Below, piece after piece: positions 27,270 to 35,871 of a DNA stretch of 61,361 nucleotides (its first letter is position 1; each line of letters starts with the position of its first letter). The notes beneath the pieces were generated by a model. The model was not told the DNA's origin. It ran no database searches and saw nothing but the letters and a program-made list of their open reading frames with translations. Source of the DNA: Vacuolonema iberomarrocanum LEGE 07170. Its GTDB lineage: Bacteria; Cyanobacteriota; Cyanobacteriia; Elainellales; Elainellaceae. The translations under genes and the position numbers were made by a program. The stretch spans positions 1-61,361 of the forward strand of contig JADEXA010000046.1 of NCBI GenBank assembly GCA_015207365.1, read 5' to 3'.

Positions 27270-28118
27270 CTAATTGAGGCTACCTGCTGCAGCTTCACGT
27301 CCTTTTAGATAAACCAGCACAGTAAAGATGGCAATCCCTGCTTCGGTTCCTATCAAGTCATGCAAGATATGAAATAGCGCGTTCAAACTAACGTTAGGAT
27401 CGGTATAAGGATCGCCACCATATGCCTGCAGTAAAAAAACAAAAAACAAATTCACTCCAACTGAGAAGAAAGGAAAGAGAAGAACGCGCAAATCGTCGCC
27501 CAGCAATTTATATCCACGGTAAACAAGCACAGTAAAGTTCAACGTGAGTGCAATGTAGATGGGAATTTTATAGCTACTGTTTGCTGTTATATCTCCTAGG
27601 GGATACAGAATCGAAACAACCAATAAACTCAGGGCAAAGATAAGATTGAGTAAGCGATTTCCTCGCGTATTGCTAACAGCAAGTCCATCACCCCAAAGAG
27701 CAAAGGCTGAAAGCAAAAAGAAATAAAACATGAAATTCAGCATGGTGAATTCATTTTCGTAATACCAACACTGAGTCACATGCGCACCCATTTCTGAGGC
27801 GACCGACACCATGATCAGCGACAAACCGAGTTGAGACGCAAAAATGGCACTGTTAGACGCTTGCAGAACCGTCAATGTCCTGTAGAAAACGTTCATGGCG
27901 ATGGGGATCAAGACAAAGATTAAAATGTGGGTCAAGATCAACGCCAGTTTCCAAGATCCAGTAATACAGGTGCGATCGCTGAGGGGGCTGGCTATCTCTG
28001 GCAGCGTACTTAAGATATGGCCTAATCCAAGCAACGCGATCGCTAAAAACACACCGATGCGCTGGAATCGACCACTCAATAGCTTTTGATCTGATTGTCC
28101 TGTGGTTTCAGTGCTCAT
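27270..28118 (-). CDS. Polytopic membrane protein, unknown function
   Basis: A 282-residue protein with about seven or eight hydrophobic spans (IGVFLAIALLGLGHILSTL, LALILTHILIFVLIPIAMNV, LNFMFYFFLLSAFALW, LIFALSLLVVSILYPLG, IPIYIALTLNFTVLVYRGY, VLLFPFFSVGVNLFFVFLL, AGIAIFTVLVYLKG). Charged residues on short loops include CWYYENEF and HDLIGTEAG. I recognise no named family. The ATG at 28118 has GAGG at good spacing. The base composition is more AT-rich than the metabolic genes to the left, and it sits at the edge of the accessory zone, between a MITE-like repeat and the MITE at 28217. Confidence 0.7.
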   Translation of the reverse strand: MSTETTGQSDQKLLSGRFQRIGVFLAIALLGLGHILSTLPEIASPLSDRTCITGSWKLALILTHILIFVLIPIAMNVFYRTLTVLQASNSAIFASQLGLSLIMVSVASEMGAHVTQCWYYENEFTMLNFMFYFFLLSAFALWGDGLAVSNTRGNRLLNLIFALSLLVVSILYPLGDITANSSYKIPIYIALTLNFTVLVYRGYKLLGDDLRVLLFPFFSVGVNLFFVFLLQAYGGDPYTDPNVSLNALFHILHDLIGTEAGIAIFTVLVYLKGREAAAGSLN

Positions 28119-28216
28119 GGCATTGCCTCATCTCTAGTAGACTCGTCCGGAAATTGAGGTCTAGTTATTTTGCCGTTTACGGCTCTTGCTGGGTGCTCAG
28201 CCACTAATGCTTTGAT

Positions 28217-28307
28217 AGAACTTACGCATTTTGTGGATGTTGTGAGCGCCCCGCGTCCACAACATCAACGAATTTAGTGAGGATTACGCGAATTTTGCGT
28301 AAGTTCT
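28217..28307. mobile_element. 91-bp MITE with 12-bp TIRs and 6-bp target duplication
   Basis: The element begins AGAACTTACGCA (28217-28228) and ends with its exact complement (28296-28307). It is flanked by direct repeats TTTGAT at 28211-28216 and 28308-28313, the mark of transposition. Inside is a hairpin (GATGTTGTG ... CACAACATC). There is no transposase; a full-length element with these ends elsewhere would be needed to mobilise it. Confidence 0.85.
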
Positions 28308-28449
28308 TTTGATAAATCTGTCAGTCCTGTTGAAGAATTGATGTACTGGTTTCGAAGACTGACGGATGCGCAAAGTGTGGAGAGCGTATCGTCGCTCATT
28401 TCGGGGGCGTATTGGATGTAAATAGATTGAATTTACGATGGATGAGTCT

Positions 28450-28866
28450 TTAAGATGATGATTTGCTTTGCTGCGGTGTATTAGGACGCCCAACTCGTTG
28501 CATCTGGAGTTTGCACTCCAAATCCATCTGGATGCGATGGTGTAGTGATTTGTTGAGGTGATCGCTCACCTCTTTCAGCACCACATTATTGAGCTGTTTC
28601 AGTAGCTGTTGGCGTTGCTCATCTGTAATTTTGGCTTTGCCAGGAAGCAGATGTTTCTTGATGAACTCGATGATCTTGTCGAGGTTTCCGGTCAAATTGG
28701 CGATCGCCGCTGTCGCCATTGCCAGCACTGCAAAAATAGCAATCCCCCAACCGAGATAGGGATTGCCATTCATAAACTCCAGAGCTTGATCGAGTTTGGA
28801 CGGCTCTACTTGAGCATCCGCAGATGCTGCCAACAGCCATAGCCAGGGAACAAATGCTCTGATCAC
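28450..28866 (-). CDS. N-terminal stump of a membrane-linked STAND/NACHT-type protein
   Basis: A 138-residue ORF with a hydrophobic start (AFVPWLWLLAASADA), a second membrane span (YLGWGIAIFAVLAMATAAIANL), then a charged helical part (LDKIIEFIKKHLL ... ITDEQRQQLLKQL) and SLHHRIQMDLECKLQMQRVG. The pattern 'LNxSLHxRxxMDL....RVGRP' is what I recall immediately upstream of the NACHT ATPase in cyanobacterial STAND proteins; here a stop comes directly after RVGRPNTPQQSKSSS and no P-loop follows. It therefore looks truncated, although a short standalone protein is possible. It starts 35 bp downstream of the kinase relic on the same strand and would have been in one operon with it. Confidence 0.55.
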   Translation of the reverse strand: MIRAFVPWLWLLAASADAQVEPSKLDQALEFMNGNPYLGWGIAIFAVLAMATAAIANLTGNLDKIIEFIKKHLLPGKAKITDEQRQQLLKQLNNVVLKEVSDHLNKSLHHRIQMDLECKLQMQRVGRPNTPQQSKSSS

Positions 28867-28901
28867 GCTAATACTCTGATCATCCTCATCATTAATAATA
28901 G

Positions 28902-30619
28902 TTATCGACCAATTCTGCGTCTTTCCATCCTACGATACTGGGAAATTAGGTGATTGCGGCGTAGGGGCGTGTGGATCAGCAGGGTGACCAGGGGGAGAGC
29001 GGAGAGGGCGATCGCCAGTCCGATGCCCCAGTAGGCGAAGGAGAAGGTGAGCCCGGAGGCCAGGCTTGTCGCCAGGATGGTGGTCAAAATGGCGAGTCGC
29101 ATGGATAGGGAAGGGCTGGCATCTCCTCCCGTCAGCTTTTCGGTGACCATGCCGTTGAGGAGTCCCGCCACCCAACCAAAGCACAGCCCCAGCACGCTCG
29201 ACATCAGCACCAACATCAGCACTCCGGTGAGGATGCTGGAACTCAGCCACACCGATAGTCCTAGAACCAGGCAGATTACGCCTGCAATGCCACTGGCGAT
29301 CGCCCCCACTCGTGACCCGGTTGCCCCCAGTGTCCAGGCCGAGGCTTCCAGCCCTATCCCCAGCCCAATCAAATTGCTCAAAACTGCCAGCGGCAGCGTA
29401 TCGATTGTGGGGCTAAATCCTCCGGCAATGCCGAAGTTGATGCGGGCAAGGAGCAAAACGGCGACAAACAAAAGCCCCAGTGCTTGATAGGAAATCACTT
29501 CCGTTTGAATGGGCAATGGAGCCGTTTGCACGGTCAACGAGATTGGGGTTTGCTCTGGATTGGCATTGGTATGCAAAACGAGCGTTTGTTCATATCGCTG
29601 GTCGGCGCGCAACTGACGGGTATCCACTTGAATGTGGAAGGTTGTCTCGTTCCCCTCAAACTGTTGGGGTGAAACCGATACCCAGGGCGTTGAAGCGGCT
29701 CGTTCCGATATGGATTTGATGTCCCAATGGCCTTGGAGGCGCATGTCGGAAATGGGATTTTTGACCGAAAGCGTTTGAACCAGTGTTTCTCCGATTTTGG
29801 TTGCGTTCAGATCAAAGGCGACCTGACTCAATTGCAGTTCTGGCGGACGGATGGAGGCGGTAGGTAATGCTTCGTGGGCGGCGATCGCATTGGCATAGCG
29901 ATCCTTTGTGCGCGGCTCCACCATTTTTCCTAGCCATCGCACCCACTGAATGCTTAGCTTTGGCACCAAATGTTTGAATTTCACTTGATAGCTAATGTCA
30001 ACTAGGTTGCCAATCTCGTCGGCTTTCGTTCCCGTGACCAAGCAAATCAGTGTCATTCCCAGGCCGTAGAGATCTGACGCTTCTGTGAGTTGACGGTTAA
30101 ACAACTGCTCCGGCGGCATGAAGCCCAGCGTTCCCTTCACAACGCTACTGACCCCGACTTCCCCATCGCCAACGCGCGCAAAGCCAAAGTCCACGAAAAA
30201 ATATGGTTATCCTTATCAATCAAAATATTGTCGGGTTTAATGTCGCGATGAATGACCGCAGGGATTCGATTTTGTAGATAGACCAAGATGTCTAAAACCG
30301 ATACCGCAATCTGCCGAATTTGCTCAGGGTCAAAGCTCTGGCTTTTCGATAGGGCACCGCATCTTTGTATTCCTGAACCATGCAAAACCCTTTCGCTGTT
30401 TGAAAGGATTCTAAATATTTCGGAATGCCGGGATGCTCTAGCCCTTGCAAGACTTCTATTTCTCGATGGTGGGCATCATAGTCCGACCATCCATTGTCTG
30501 AGGTCGCAAACTGAAAATGCTTGATGACAACCGGTAACTGATCGGTCAACCGCTTGGCCAAATAGTTGCTTCTCGATATAGTAGCCATGTTCCGCAAATT
30601 CGTTGGTTTGGGTCTTCAT
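28902..30619 (-). pseudogene. Ser/Thr protein kinase with C-terminal membrane domain, frameshifted
   Basis: Three overlapping frames make up one kinase. The start at 30619 gives EFAEHGYYIEKQL; a second frame continues NYLAKRLTDQLPVVIKHFQF and VLQGLEHPGIPKYLESF to VQEYKDAVP; a third gives LSKSQSFDPEQIRQIAV and catalytic VIHRDIKPDNILID; the last gives VDFGFARVG...KGTLGFMPPEQLF and the rest. The breaks are a lost Gly-rich loop region near 30560, one missing base at about 30345 in a C-run, and one missing base in a six-base run at 30196-30201. The remaining C-terminal frame (28902-30194) encodes a beta-rich middle and about seven membrane spans. Two single-base losses in homopolymers could be sequencing errors, but the missing loop could not. 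Confidence 0.75.
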
Positions 30620-30960
30620 AGCCAAGTCAGTGAAATACGCGTTAGAAATAGCAGTGATAATTTAACGGTGACAATTTCTATAAACTCAATAATTTTATCG
30701 AGGCTTGGTGTCGATCGATCGCCCTGCCTTTTAAAGCTTGCGTGTTATTTCGTGGGAGTAATATATTTCCGTTACGAAATCAGCCGCGTCTGGGACAATG
30801 AGCGCAGCGCGAACAACACATGATCGACGATGACCTTGGGCAGAGAGGTCAAGACCCTGGGAATCAAGGCTGTTGAGCACGTTGATTGGGAGTATGTCAG
30901 TGATAGCTAGCCTAGCGCGATCCTTATATCAAATCCGGTTGAATAGCCGTAAAACCCAAC

Positions 30961-31034
30961 TATAGCGGTGTGCAACCGCGTCAAGCACAGAAATGGATGT
31001 GTGTGGGCGCGTTGCGCCCACACACATCCGTACT
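30961..31034. repeat. Family B hairpin unit, 5' copy (truncated)
   Basis: Begins TATAGCGGTGTGCAACCGC and contains a perfect 16-bp hairpin at 30995-31010/31014-31029 (GGATGTGTGTGGGCGC, loop GTT). It ends at GTACTTATAG, where the next unit begins, so it lacks the right end. Confidence 0.8.
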
Positions 31035-31129
31035 TATAGCGGTGTGCAACCGCATTAAGCACAGCAACGGTTGTGTGGGGCGCGGCGCGCCCCACACAAC
31101 CGTACTTAACTAACGCGCATAGCGCTATA
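31035..31129 (+). repeat. Family B hairpin unit, complete copy
   Basis: Runs from TATAGCGGTGTGCAACCGC to GCGCATAGCGCTATA. Its core is a perfect 18-bp stem at 31067-31084/31086-31103 (ACGGTTGTGTGGGGCGCG) around one G. A nearly identical copy lies in reverse orientation at 59658-59750, with the same arms and a slightly different core. Confidence 0.88.
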
Positions 31130-31209
31130 TCATTTGTGGCCGCTGCATTGCAGCGGCCACAAATGATAGTTGGGTTCTTCAACCGGATTTGATATTACCC
31201 TGCAGTTTC

Positions 31210-31974
31210 TCAAGGACTATGCCCGTTGGATGTCGCGTGAGATGACGTTAGCCATTGGTGGAGCTTTGTTGTCAACGACTGGGTTTCGGTGAAGAGGTCG
31301 ATCGCCGAAAGGCGTTGAGAGTCCACTAGCTTGTTGGCGCGATCGTTGGTGCGATCGCCCCAGACGGCCTGGGCCAACACATCTGCTGTGCGTCCGCTAC
31401 CACCGATCACTAGCACGGGGCGTTGTTCTCGAACGCTGTTTTCTACGTCCTGCCAAGCGATCTTGCCGCCATTCACCAAAATCGTCAGGGACGGTTGTGC
31501 ACAGGCGAATCGGGATGCGACGCGGGCAATCCAGGGCGCTTCGTCGCCCCACACCGCACCGGGCACTAAAAAGAAATGGCTGTGGTGCGGTTCCAAATGC
31601 GCGCCATCCTTTGGGGGCGGCTGATTGGGCAAGATGATCGTGCCGATCGCCGCGACTCCCAGGAGCGGAAACGTTCCTCCAATGCTCTGACGAGCTTGCC
31701 CCATCAGTTGCATTACCCCGGCATCGGTGCCCCCATCAATCACCAGGAGCTGGTGGGCTTCGGCAAAGGGCGCAAGAATCGTGGTGAAGAGCGATCGCAA
31801 GTGCTCCATTGCGTCTGCCGAGCACCCGCTTGCCCCACCGACTAACACCAGCGTGGGACAGGGAATCGTCAGATCGAGTTGTTTCAATGTTGCATCCAGC
31901 TCTTCTCCCCGTCGCAAACGGACGGTCGTCGCTTGGTGTCCATTGGGAAACGTCAACCGATCAACCTGAATCAT
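31210..31974 (-). CDS. SLOG-superfamily (LSDAT/TRPM-type) predicted nucleotide-sensing protein
   Basis: A 254-residue soluble protein. A Rossmann-like core carries TLVLVGGASGC (about 41-51), LLVIDGGTDAGVMQLMGQAR (about 76-95), and later LTILVNGGKIAW and PVLVIGGSGRTADVLAQAVWG, the repeated Gly-rich loops of the SLOG superfamily, prokaryotic LSDAT/TRPM-N group. SLOG domains are predicted to bind or cleave nucleotide-derived signals in conflict systems. The next gene on the same strand, 375 bp upstream, encodes a SLATT/DUF4231-type membrane protein, the classic partner, which suggests sensing coupled to membrane disruption. That role is inference. AGGAG lies about 14 bases before the ATG, somewhat far. 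No adjacent cyclase is visible. Confidence 0.72.
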   Translation of the reverse strand: MIQVDRLTFPNGHQATTVRLRRGEELDATLKQLDLTIPCPTLVLVGGASGCSADAMEHLRSLFTTILAPFAEAHQLLVIDGGTDAGVMQLMGQARQSIGGTFPLLGVAAIGTIILPNQPPPKDGAHLEPHHSHFFLVPGAVWGDEAPWIARVASRFACAQPSLTILVNGGKIAWQDVENSVREQRPVLVIGGSGRTADVLAQAVWGDRTNDRANKLVDSQRLSAIDLFTETQSLTTKLHQWLTSSHATSNGHSP

Positions 31975-32349
31975 GAGTGAATTGATGACTCCTGTATGGG
32001 GAGTAGGAATGTCAAGGGTAGCGACTCACGCGCCAGAAATGACGTGAGCTGAGATGCACATTTAGATGAAGAATCAGCCTCTATAGGACTTACTAACGAC
32101 TTAACATTCCCGGAATCAGGGAAGAATCAACAGGCGGCTGACGCTTTCAGGATAGGTAGGATGCAGCGTTCCAGTCAAACCAGTGCCTGGAGCAATGCTT
32201 TGAAATGTTGAACTAAACACCCTGACAGATAGTCTGCAAAACCTTGCTAGAGGGGGCGTTACAGCTATGCTCTATAGCCCCATCCACTGTTACTGATCGC
32301 TGGCTATGGCCATCAATGCTGAATTGACCAGCGATGCTACTACACCCAC
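31975..32349. other. Gap between SLOG and SLATT genes, nothing recognised
   Basis: No credible ORF, hairpin terminator or repeat stands out. The gap is long for an operon, so the two genes may have separate promoters. Confidence 0.4.
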
Positions 32350-32952
32350 TTAGGGGGTTGGGTTCGTATAAGCCGTCGAAGGATTGGTATAGGCTTCGAT
32401 CGCAGACTCTTGGCTGTCGTTATCCTCCTCGCTTTCATCCACGACCTTGGATGCATAGATTTCAACATCGCGTTGAACAATGTCTTCGACTTGCATCGTG
32501 AAGGCACGAAATGCATCGTTATGGGTCTTGTAGTTGCCGTAGATGCCCGTTAGCTGTGAGAATTGCCAGCCCTGCGTTTTGAGCGACTCAACACTACGAC
32601 GATAATGCCGCCAGCGCTCGCCATAATGAAAGAACTCTTCGATCGCGGAGCTAATGGCGACCACGCCCCCCAACCCGATGGTGACTGCCCGAACAGCCGT
32701 CGATAGGTTGCGCTGGTTTGCGCCCAGGTTGAGGCTCACCAGAATCGGGATAATGACACCACCAATGATGGTCGTTAGCCTGAGGCGATAGTACCAGTCG
32801 CGGGCACGAACGGCGCGACCTTCCATCCACAACACCTGATCCATCCAGCGCCCTTTCATATATTGTTTCTGGTTCTCTTTCAACTCAATCAAGTCAAACA
32901 AGGTGCTGAGTTCATTTTTGAGTTGTTCGCGGTACTCCCTGTGCTTAGACAT
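32350..32952 (-). CDS. SLATT/DUF4231-type two-span membrane protein
   Basis: A 200-residue protein: a charged helical N-terminus, two close membrane spans (about 60-78, LTTIIGGVIIPILVSLNLG; about 86-108, AVRAVTIGLGGVVAISSAI), then a helical region (HYGERWRHYRRSVESLKTQGWQF, LTGIYGNYKTHNDAFRAF) and an acidic tail with two TAYTNP/EAYTNP copies. The arrangement fits DUF4231 within the SLATT group, predicted to form membrane pores in response to SMODS- or SLOG-sensed nucleotides. AAGGATG lies before the ATG at 32952. It is on the same strand as the SLOG gene and upstream of it. Confidence 0.75.
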   Translation of the reverse strand: MSKHREYREQLKNELSTLFDLIELKENQKQYMKGRWMDQVLWMEGRAVRARDWYYRLRLTTIIGGVIIPILVSLNLGANQRNLSTAVRAVTIGLGGVVAISSAIEEFFHYGERWRHYRRSVESLKTQGWQFSQLTGIYGNYKTHNDAFRAFTMQVEDIVQRDVEIYASKVVDESEEDNDSQESAIEAYTNPSTAYTNPTP

Positions 32953-33495
32953 GGTTCATCCTTAGGTCAGTAGATACAAGTGAATGGCTAAATGCGACTG
33001 GCAGATACACCCAAGCAACCAGATGGTGTCAATACAAAAAGATGCCATTCTAAAAATAGAAAACTTGCGCTAACGAGGGGCGCATCGTTAGGGTTGCCCA
33101 TCATCCAATGCTACACCGCGAATAGCCTTCGGAAAGACGATTTCGGGCGATTGGGTCGAGCGATCGCAGGATTTTCTCTCGCAAAAAACCATTGGACAAC
33201 GGGTTCTGCCCTTCCACAAAATTTTTTAAGCCTTTCGTCAGCAATTGTTGCGGTTTACATACGTAAAGAAACATCTCATTCTTGGAGAATTTGTTGAGGG
33301 TACGAGTGTCCATTTATATGCCACTGTCCATCAGAAGCCTAACGACTGCTTCATGCCTGCAGCTTCATCGCTGAATTTCATGGCACAGTGATGTCAGCAG
33401 GGTTTCTATCCTGATGGGTCGGTCTCAACCTTCACGTCATCGCTCAAGCGTCGTTGCTCAATATAGTTGTCTCTTAAACGCAATCTTTTATCGCC
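32953..33495. other. Intergenic region, nothing recognised
   Basis: Separates the SLATT gene from the divergent caspase relic. Short ORFs exist on both strands but show no family pattern or ribosome site. It should carry promoters for both directions. Confidence 0.4.
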
Positions 33496-35854
33496 ATGAG
33501 TCGCGAAGCCCTTGTTGTCGGAATCAATAGCTACCAACACTTGCCCCCACTCAATGCATCGGCTGGGGATGCGGAGGCGATCGCTCAATTCCTAGAACGA
33601 CACGGTGACTTTCGAGTGCGACGCCTGCCGCAATTCCAGGATCCGTTTGAGCACAATGCGCAGCGGGTTGCCCGCAACCAGGGGGTATCTCTGGTGCAGT
33701 TGGAAGAGGCGCTGGTGCAATTGTTCCCTCACCGAGCTATGGAAACATCGGCAAGACAATAGCCTGACGCTCTACAGCTACACCCGTCTGGGGGGCATCT
33801 TAGGAACGCTGCGGCAGCGAGCCGATGCTGTGTATGCGGCCTTTGACCCGCAGGAGAAGGAAGCCGCTCGGGACATCTTTTTGGCACTGACCCAAATTAA
33901 TCAAGATATGGAAGACACGCGCCGCCGGGTCGCGAAAGCAGATTTGGTAACACCTCGCCATCCGGCTGACGTGGTTACCAGGGTGCTCCAACAGCTCACG
34001 GCTGAGCAACTCGTGGTGACTAGTGAACTCGTGACAAAAGGAGATGAAAGCCGCATTGCCATGGTGGAAGTCGCTCACGAAGCGTTGATTCGCCATTGGC
34101 CTCAGCTTCGCGCCTGGATTGAGGAGAATCACGATCTGCTGCGGATGCGGCAAAAGTTGGAAACGAAGGCGGAGGAATGGCGATCGCACAAACAATCCTC
34201 TGACGATCTGCTGCGCGGACGCCCCCTGCGAGAAGCGCAAACCTTCCAAAAGACCCATGGCAAAATCTTTCCCCTGTCGAACGAAACCCAACAGTTTGTC
34301 AAAAAGAGTAGGAGCCAGCGCACCCGCACTCGCCTTTTGCAAGCGGGAGTTGGTGTGGTTGCAGTCGTTGCGGTGATGCCCTTAGTATTGTCGTTGCTGT
34401 CTTGGGCAACTGCTCCCTTGGTCTTTCGCCAGCAAAGGCGACAAATGCTGACCTCATTCCATTTCTATCCCAATCAATCTTCCCTGATATTGATGGATGG
34501 ACTGGGGACGGTGCGCAAGTGGGATACGCAAACAGAAGACTTAGAAACGCTCCTAGCACCTAACTCAATGCAACTGGGAAGAGGTAGTAACCCATATATG
34601 TGGCTCTCTGCACTCCAACTCAGTGAGGATGGCAGCGTTGTGGCCAAATCAGAGCTGGACAGCGTTCGTTATTTACAAGCGAATCAACCCGAGGTTCTGC
34701 TTCAAGATGAAGCAGGGAAAGCCCAGGCCGAAGCACTCGGAACGCCAGGGGTAATTAGCCTGATCGTCGGCTTAGCGCTAGGTCCGGAGGGAGACCAGGT
34801 CGCCTTCCAAAATAACTTCAGTGGCATTTATCTGTGGAATCCGAGCCGCGATCGCCTCACACAATTGCTGGAGGAAACGATGGCGATTTCCTATCCAGCG
34901 TTGAATGCACCAACCTTGGCCTTTAGCCCGGATGGAGAGACGCTGGGGGCGATCGCCAACAATTCCCTATACCTCTGGACGATCGATGGCACGCCTATCA
35001 ATCAGCAGGCTGTTGCAGACCCAGCGACCCCGGGCTTCCAATCTGGATTGACCTACTTAGCCTTTAGTCCCGACGGTCAACGCATCGCTACGAGTATGCA
35101 AGGAGACATCACGCTTTGGGATACGGAGGGACAGCGCATCGCCACCCTGTCTTTGCCCGATACCGACGCCGATGCAGCGAATTCAACTCCCGGCTACGCT
35201 GGAGTCTCCAATGTGACCCTGAGTCTGTTTGCGTTTTCTCCCGATAGTCGCCAAATTGCGACCTTCACCAACAACACTCTCTTGCTTTGGGAGGCCGATA
35301 CAGGAACCTTGATCACAACAGTGGCGGATAATGATGCGTCGGAAACTCAGATAGAACATTCCTCCTACCCACTACAGCCGAGCCATCTCAGCTTTAGCCC
35401 AGAGGGCAGCATTTTGGTAAAGCGCAAGGATGAGGAAATTCTCCTCTGGAGTGTCACCGGAGACGAGATTGCCGCTCTACCAATATCAACAGCAGCCTCT
35501 GATCCTCCCAGTCCCTTCGGTATGTTCATTCTTCCACACTTTACCAGCTTCGACTTCCACCCAACTGAGGCGCAGCTCGTCACGAGCCAACTCGATGGAA
35601 CCGTTAAGCTCTGGTCGTTGCAGGGCGAAGAATTGGGGATTTTGCAAACCGCGATGGCTCCTCCCGAAGCACCTCCATCCTCCAATCCGCTCAATCCGAG
35701 AAGTTGGCAACCCAACTTCCAAGGCACCTACGATGTGCGGTTTCGGTCTGATGGAGAGGCGATCGCCATTCTCAACTCAGGGAGTCTACGGCTCGTGACC
35801 CCCGACGGCATGGAAATTCTAGATATCCGGCCTAATGGACGCCCCATTCCGTAA
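33496..35854 (+). pseudogene. Caspase-like / STAND / WD40 signalling protein with internal deletion
   Basis: The start MSREALVVGINSYQHLPPLN is the beginning of a caspase-like (peptidase C14) domain. After about 80 residues, at LEEALVQLFP near 33725, the frame breaks to a stop. The +1 frame continues LTELWKHRQDNSLTLYSYTRLGG, the far C-terminal part of an nSTAND1 ATPase module, then VVTSELVTKGDESRIAMVEVAHEALIRHW, a membrane span (GVVAVVAVMPLVLSLLSWA near 250 of the longer frame) and WD40-like repeats (LAFSPDGETLGAIANNSLYLW, FHPTEAQLVTSQLDGTVKLW). The catalytic His/Cys of the protease and the P-loop are therefore absent; several hundred codons were lost. The 3' part (33605-35854) could still be expressed as a truncated protein. 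The stop codon overlaps a fragment of repeat family A. Confidence 0.8.
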
Positions 35855-35866
35855 CCGGATTTGATA
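35853..35866. repeat. Fragment of repeat family A right arm
   Basis: AACCGGATTTGATA matches the right end of the family A element at 31181-31194 and supplies the last stop codon of the WD40 relic. It suggests the 3' end of that gene was altered by a repeat insertion or deletion. Confidence 0.45.
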
Positions 35867-35871
35867 GGACA

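Larger units (their letters stand above)
30926..31196. repeat. Composite palindromic element, outer family A with nested family B copies
   Basis: Outer arms: TATATCAAATCCGGTTGAA...AACCCAACTAT (30926-30963) and the inverted counterpart at about 31166-31196. Inside lie a perfect hairpin 31129-31146/31150-31167 (ATCATTTGTGGCCGCTGC, loop ATT) and an inserted pair of family B units. The same outer arms occur at 40554-40658 and, diverged, at about 59583-59770. Short ORFs read through these repeats are not genes. Confidence 0.85.

Noticed and set aside
30907..31182. ORF of 91 codons (and relatives at 40568-40768 and 59622-59849)
   Set aside because: They read through palindromic repeat families A and B; their similarity to one another comes from the repeats, not from a protein family.
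33101..33313. Minus-strand 70-codon ORF upstream of the caspase relic
   Set aside because: No family pattern, ribosome site or conserved context could be seen.
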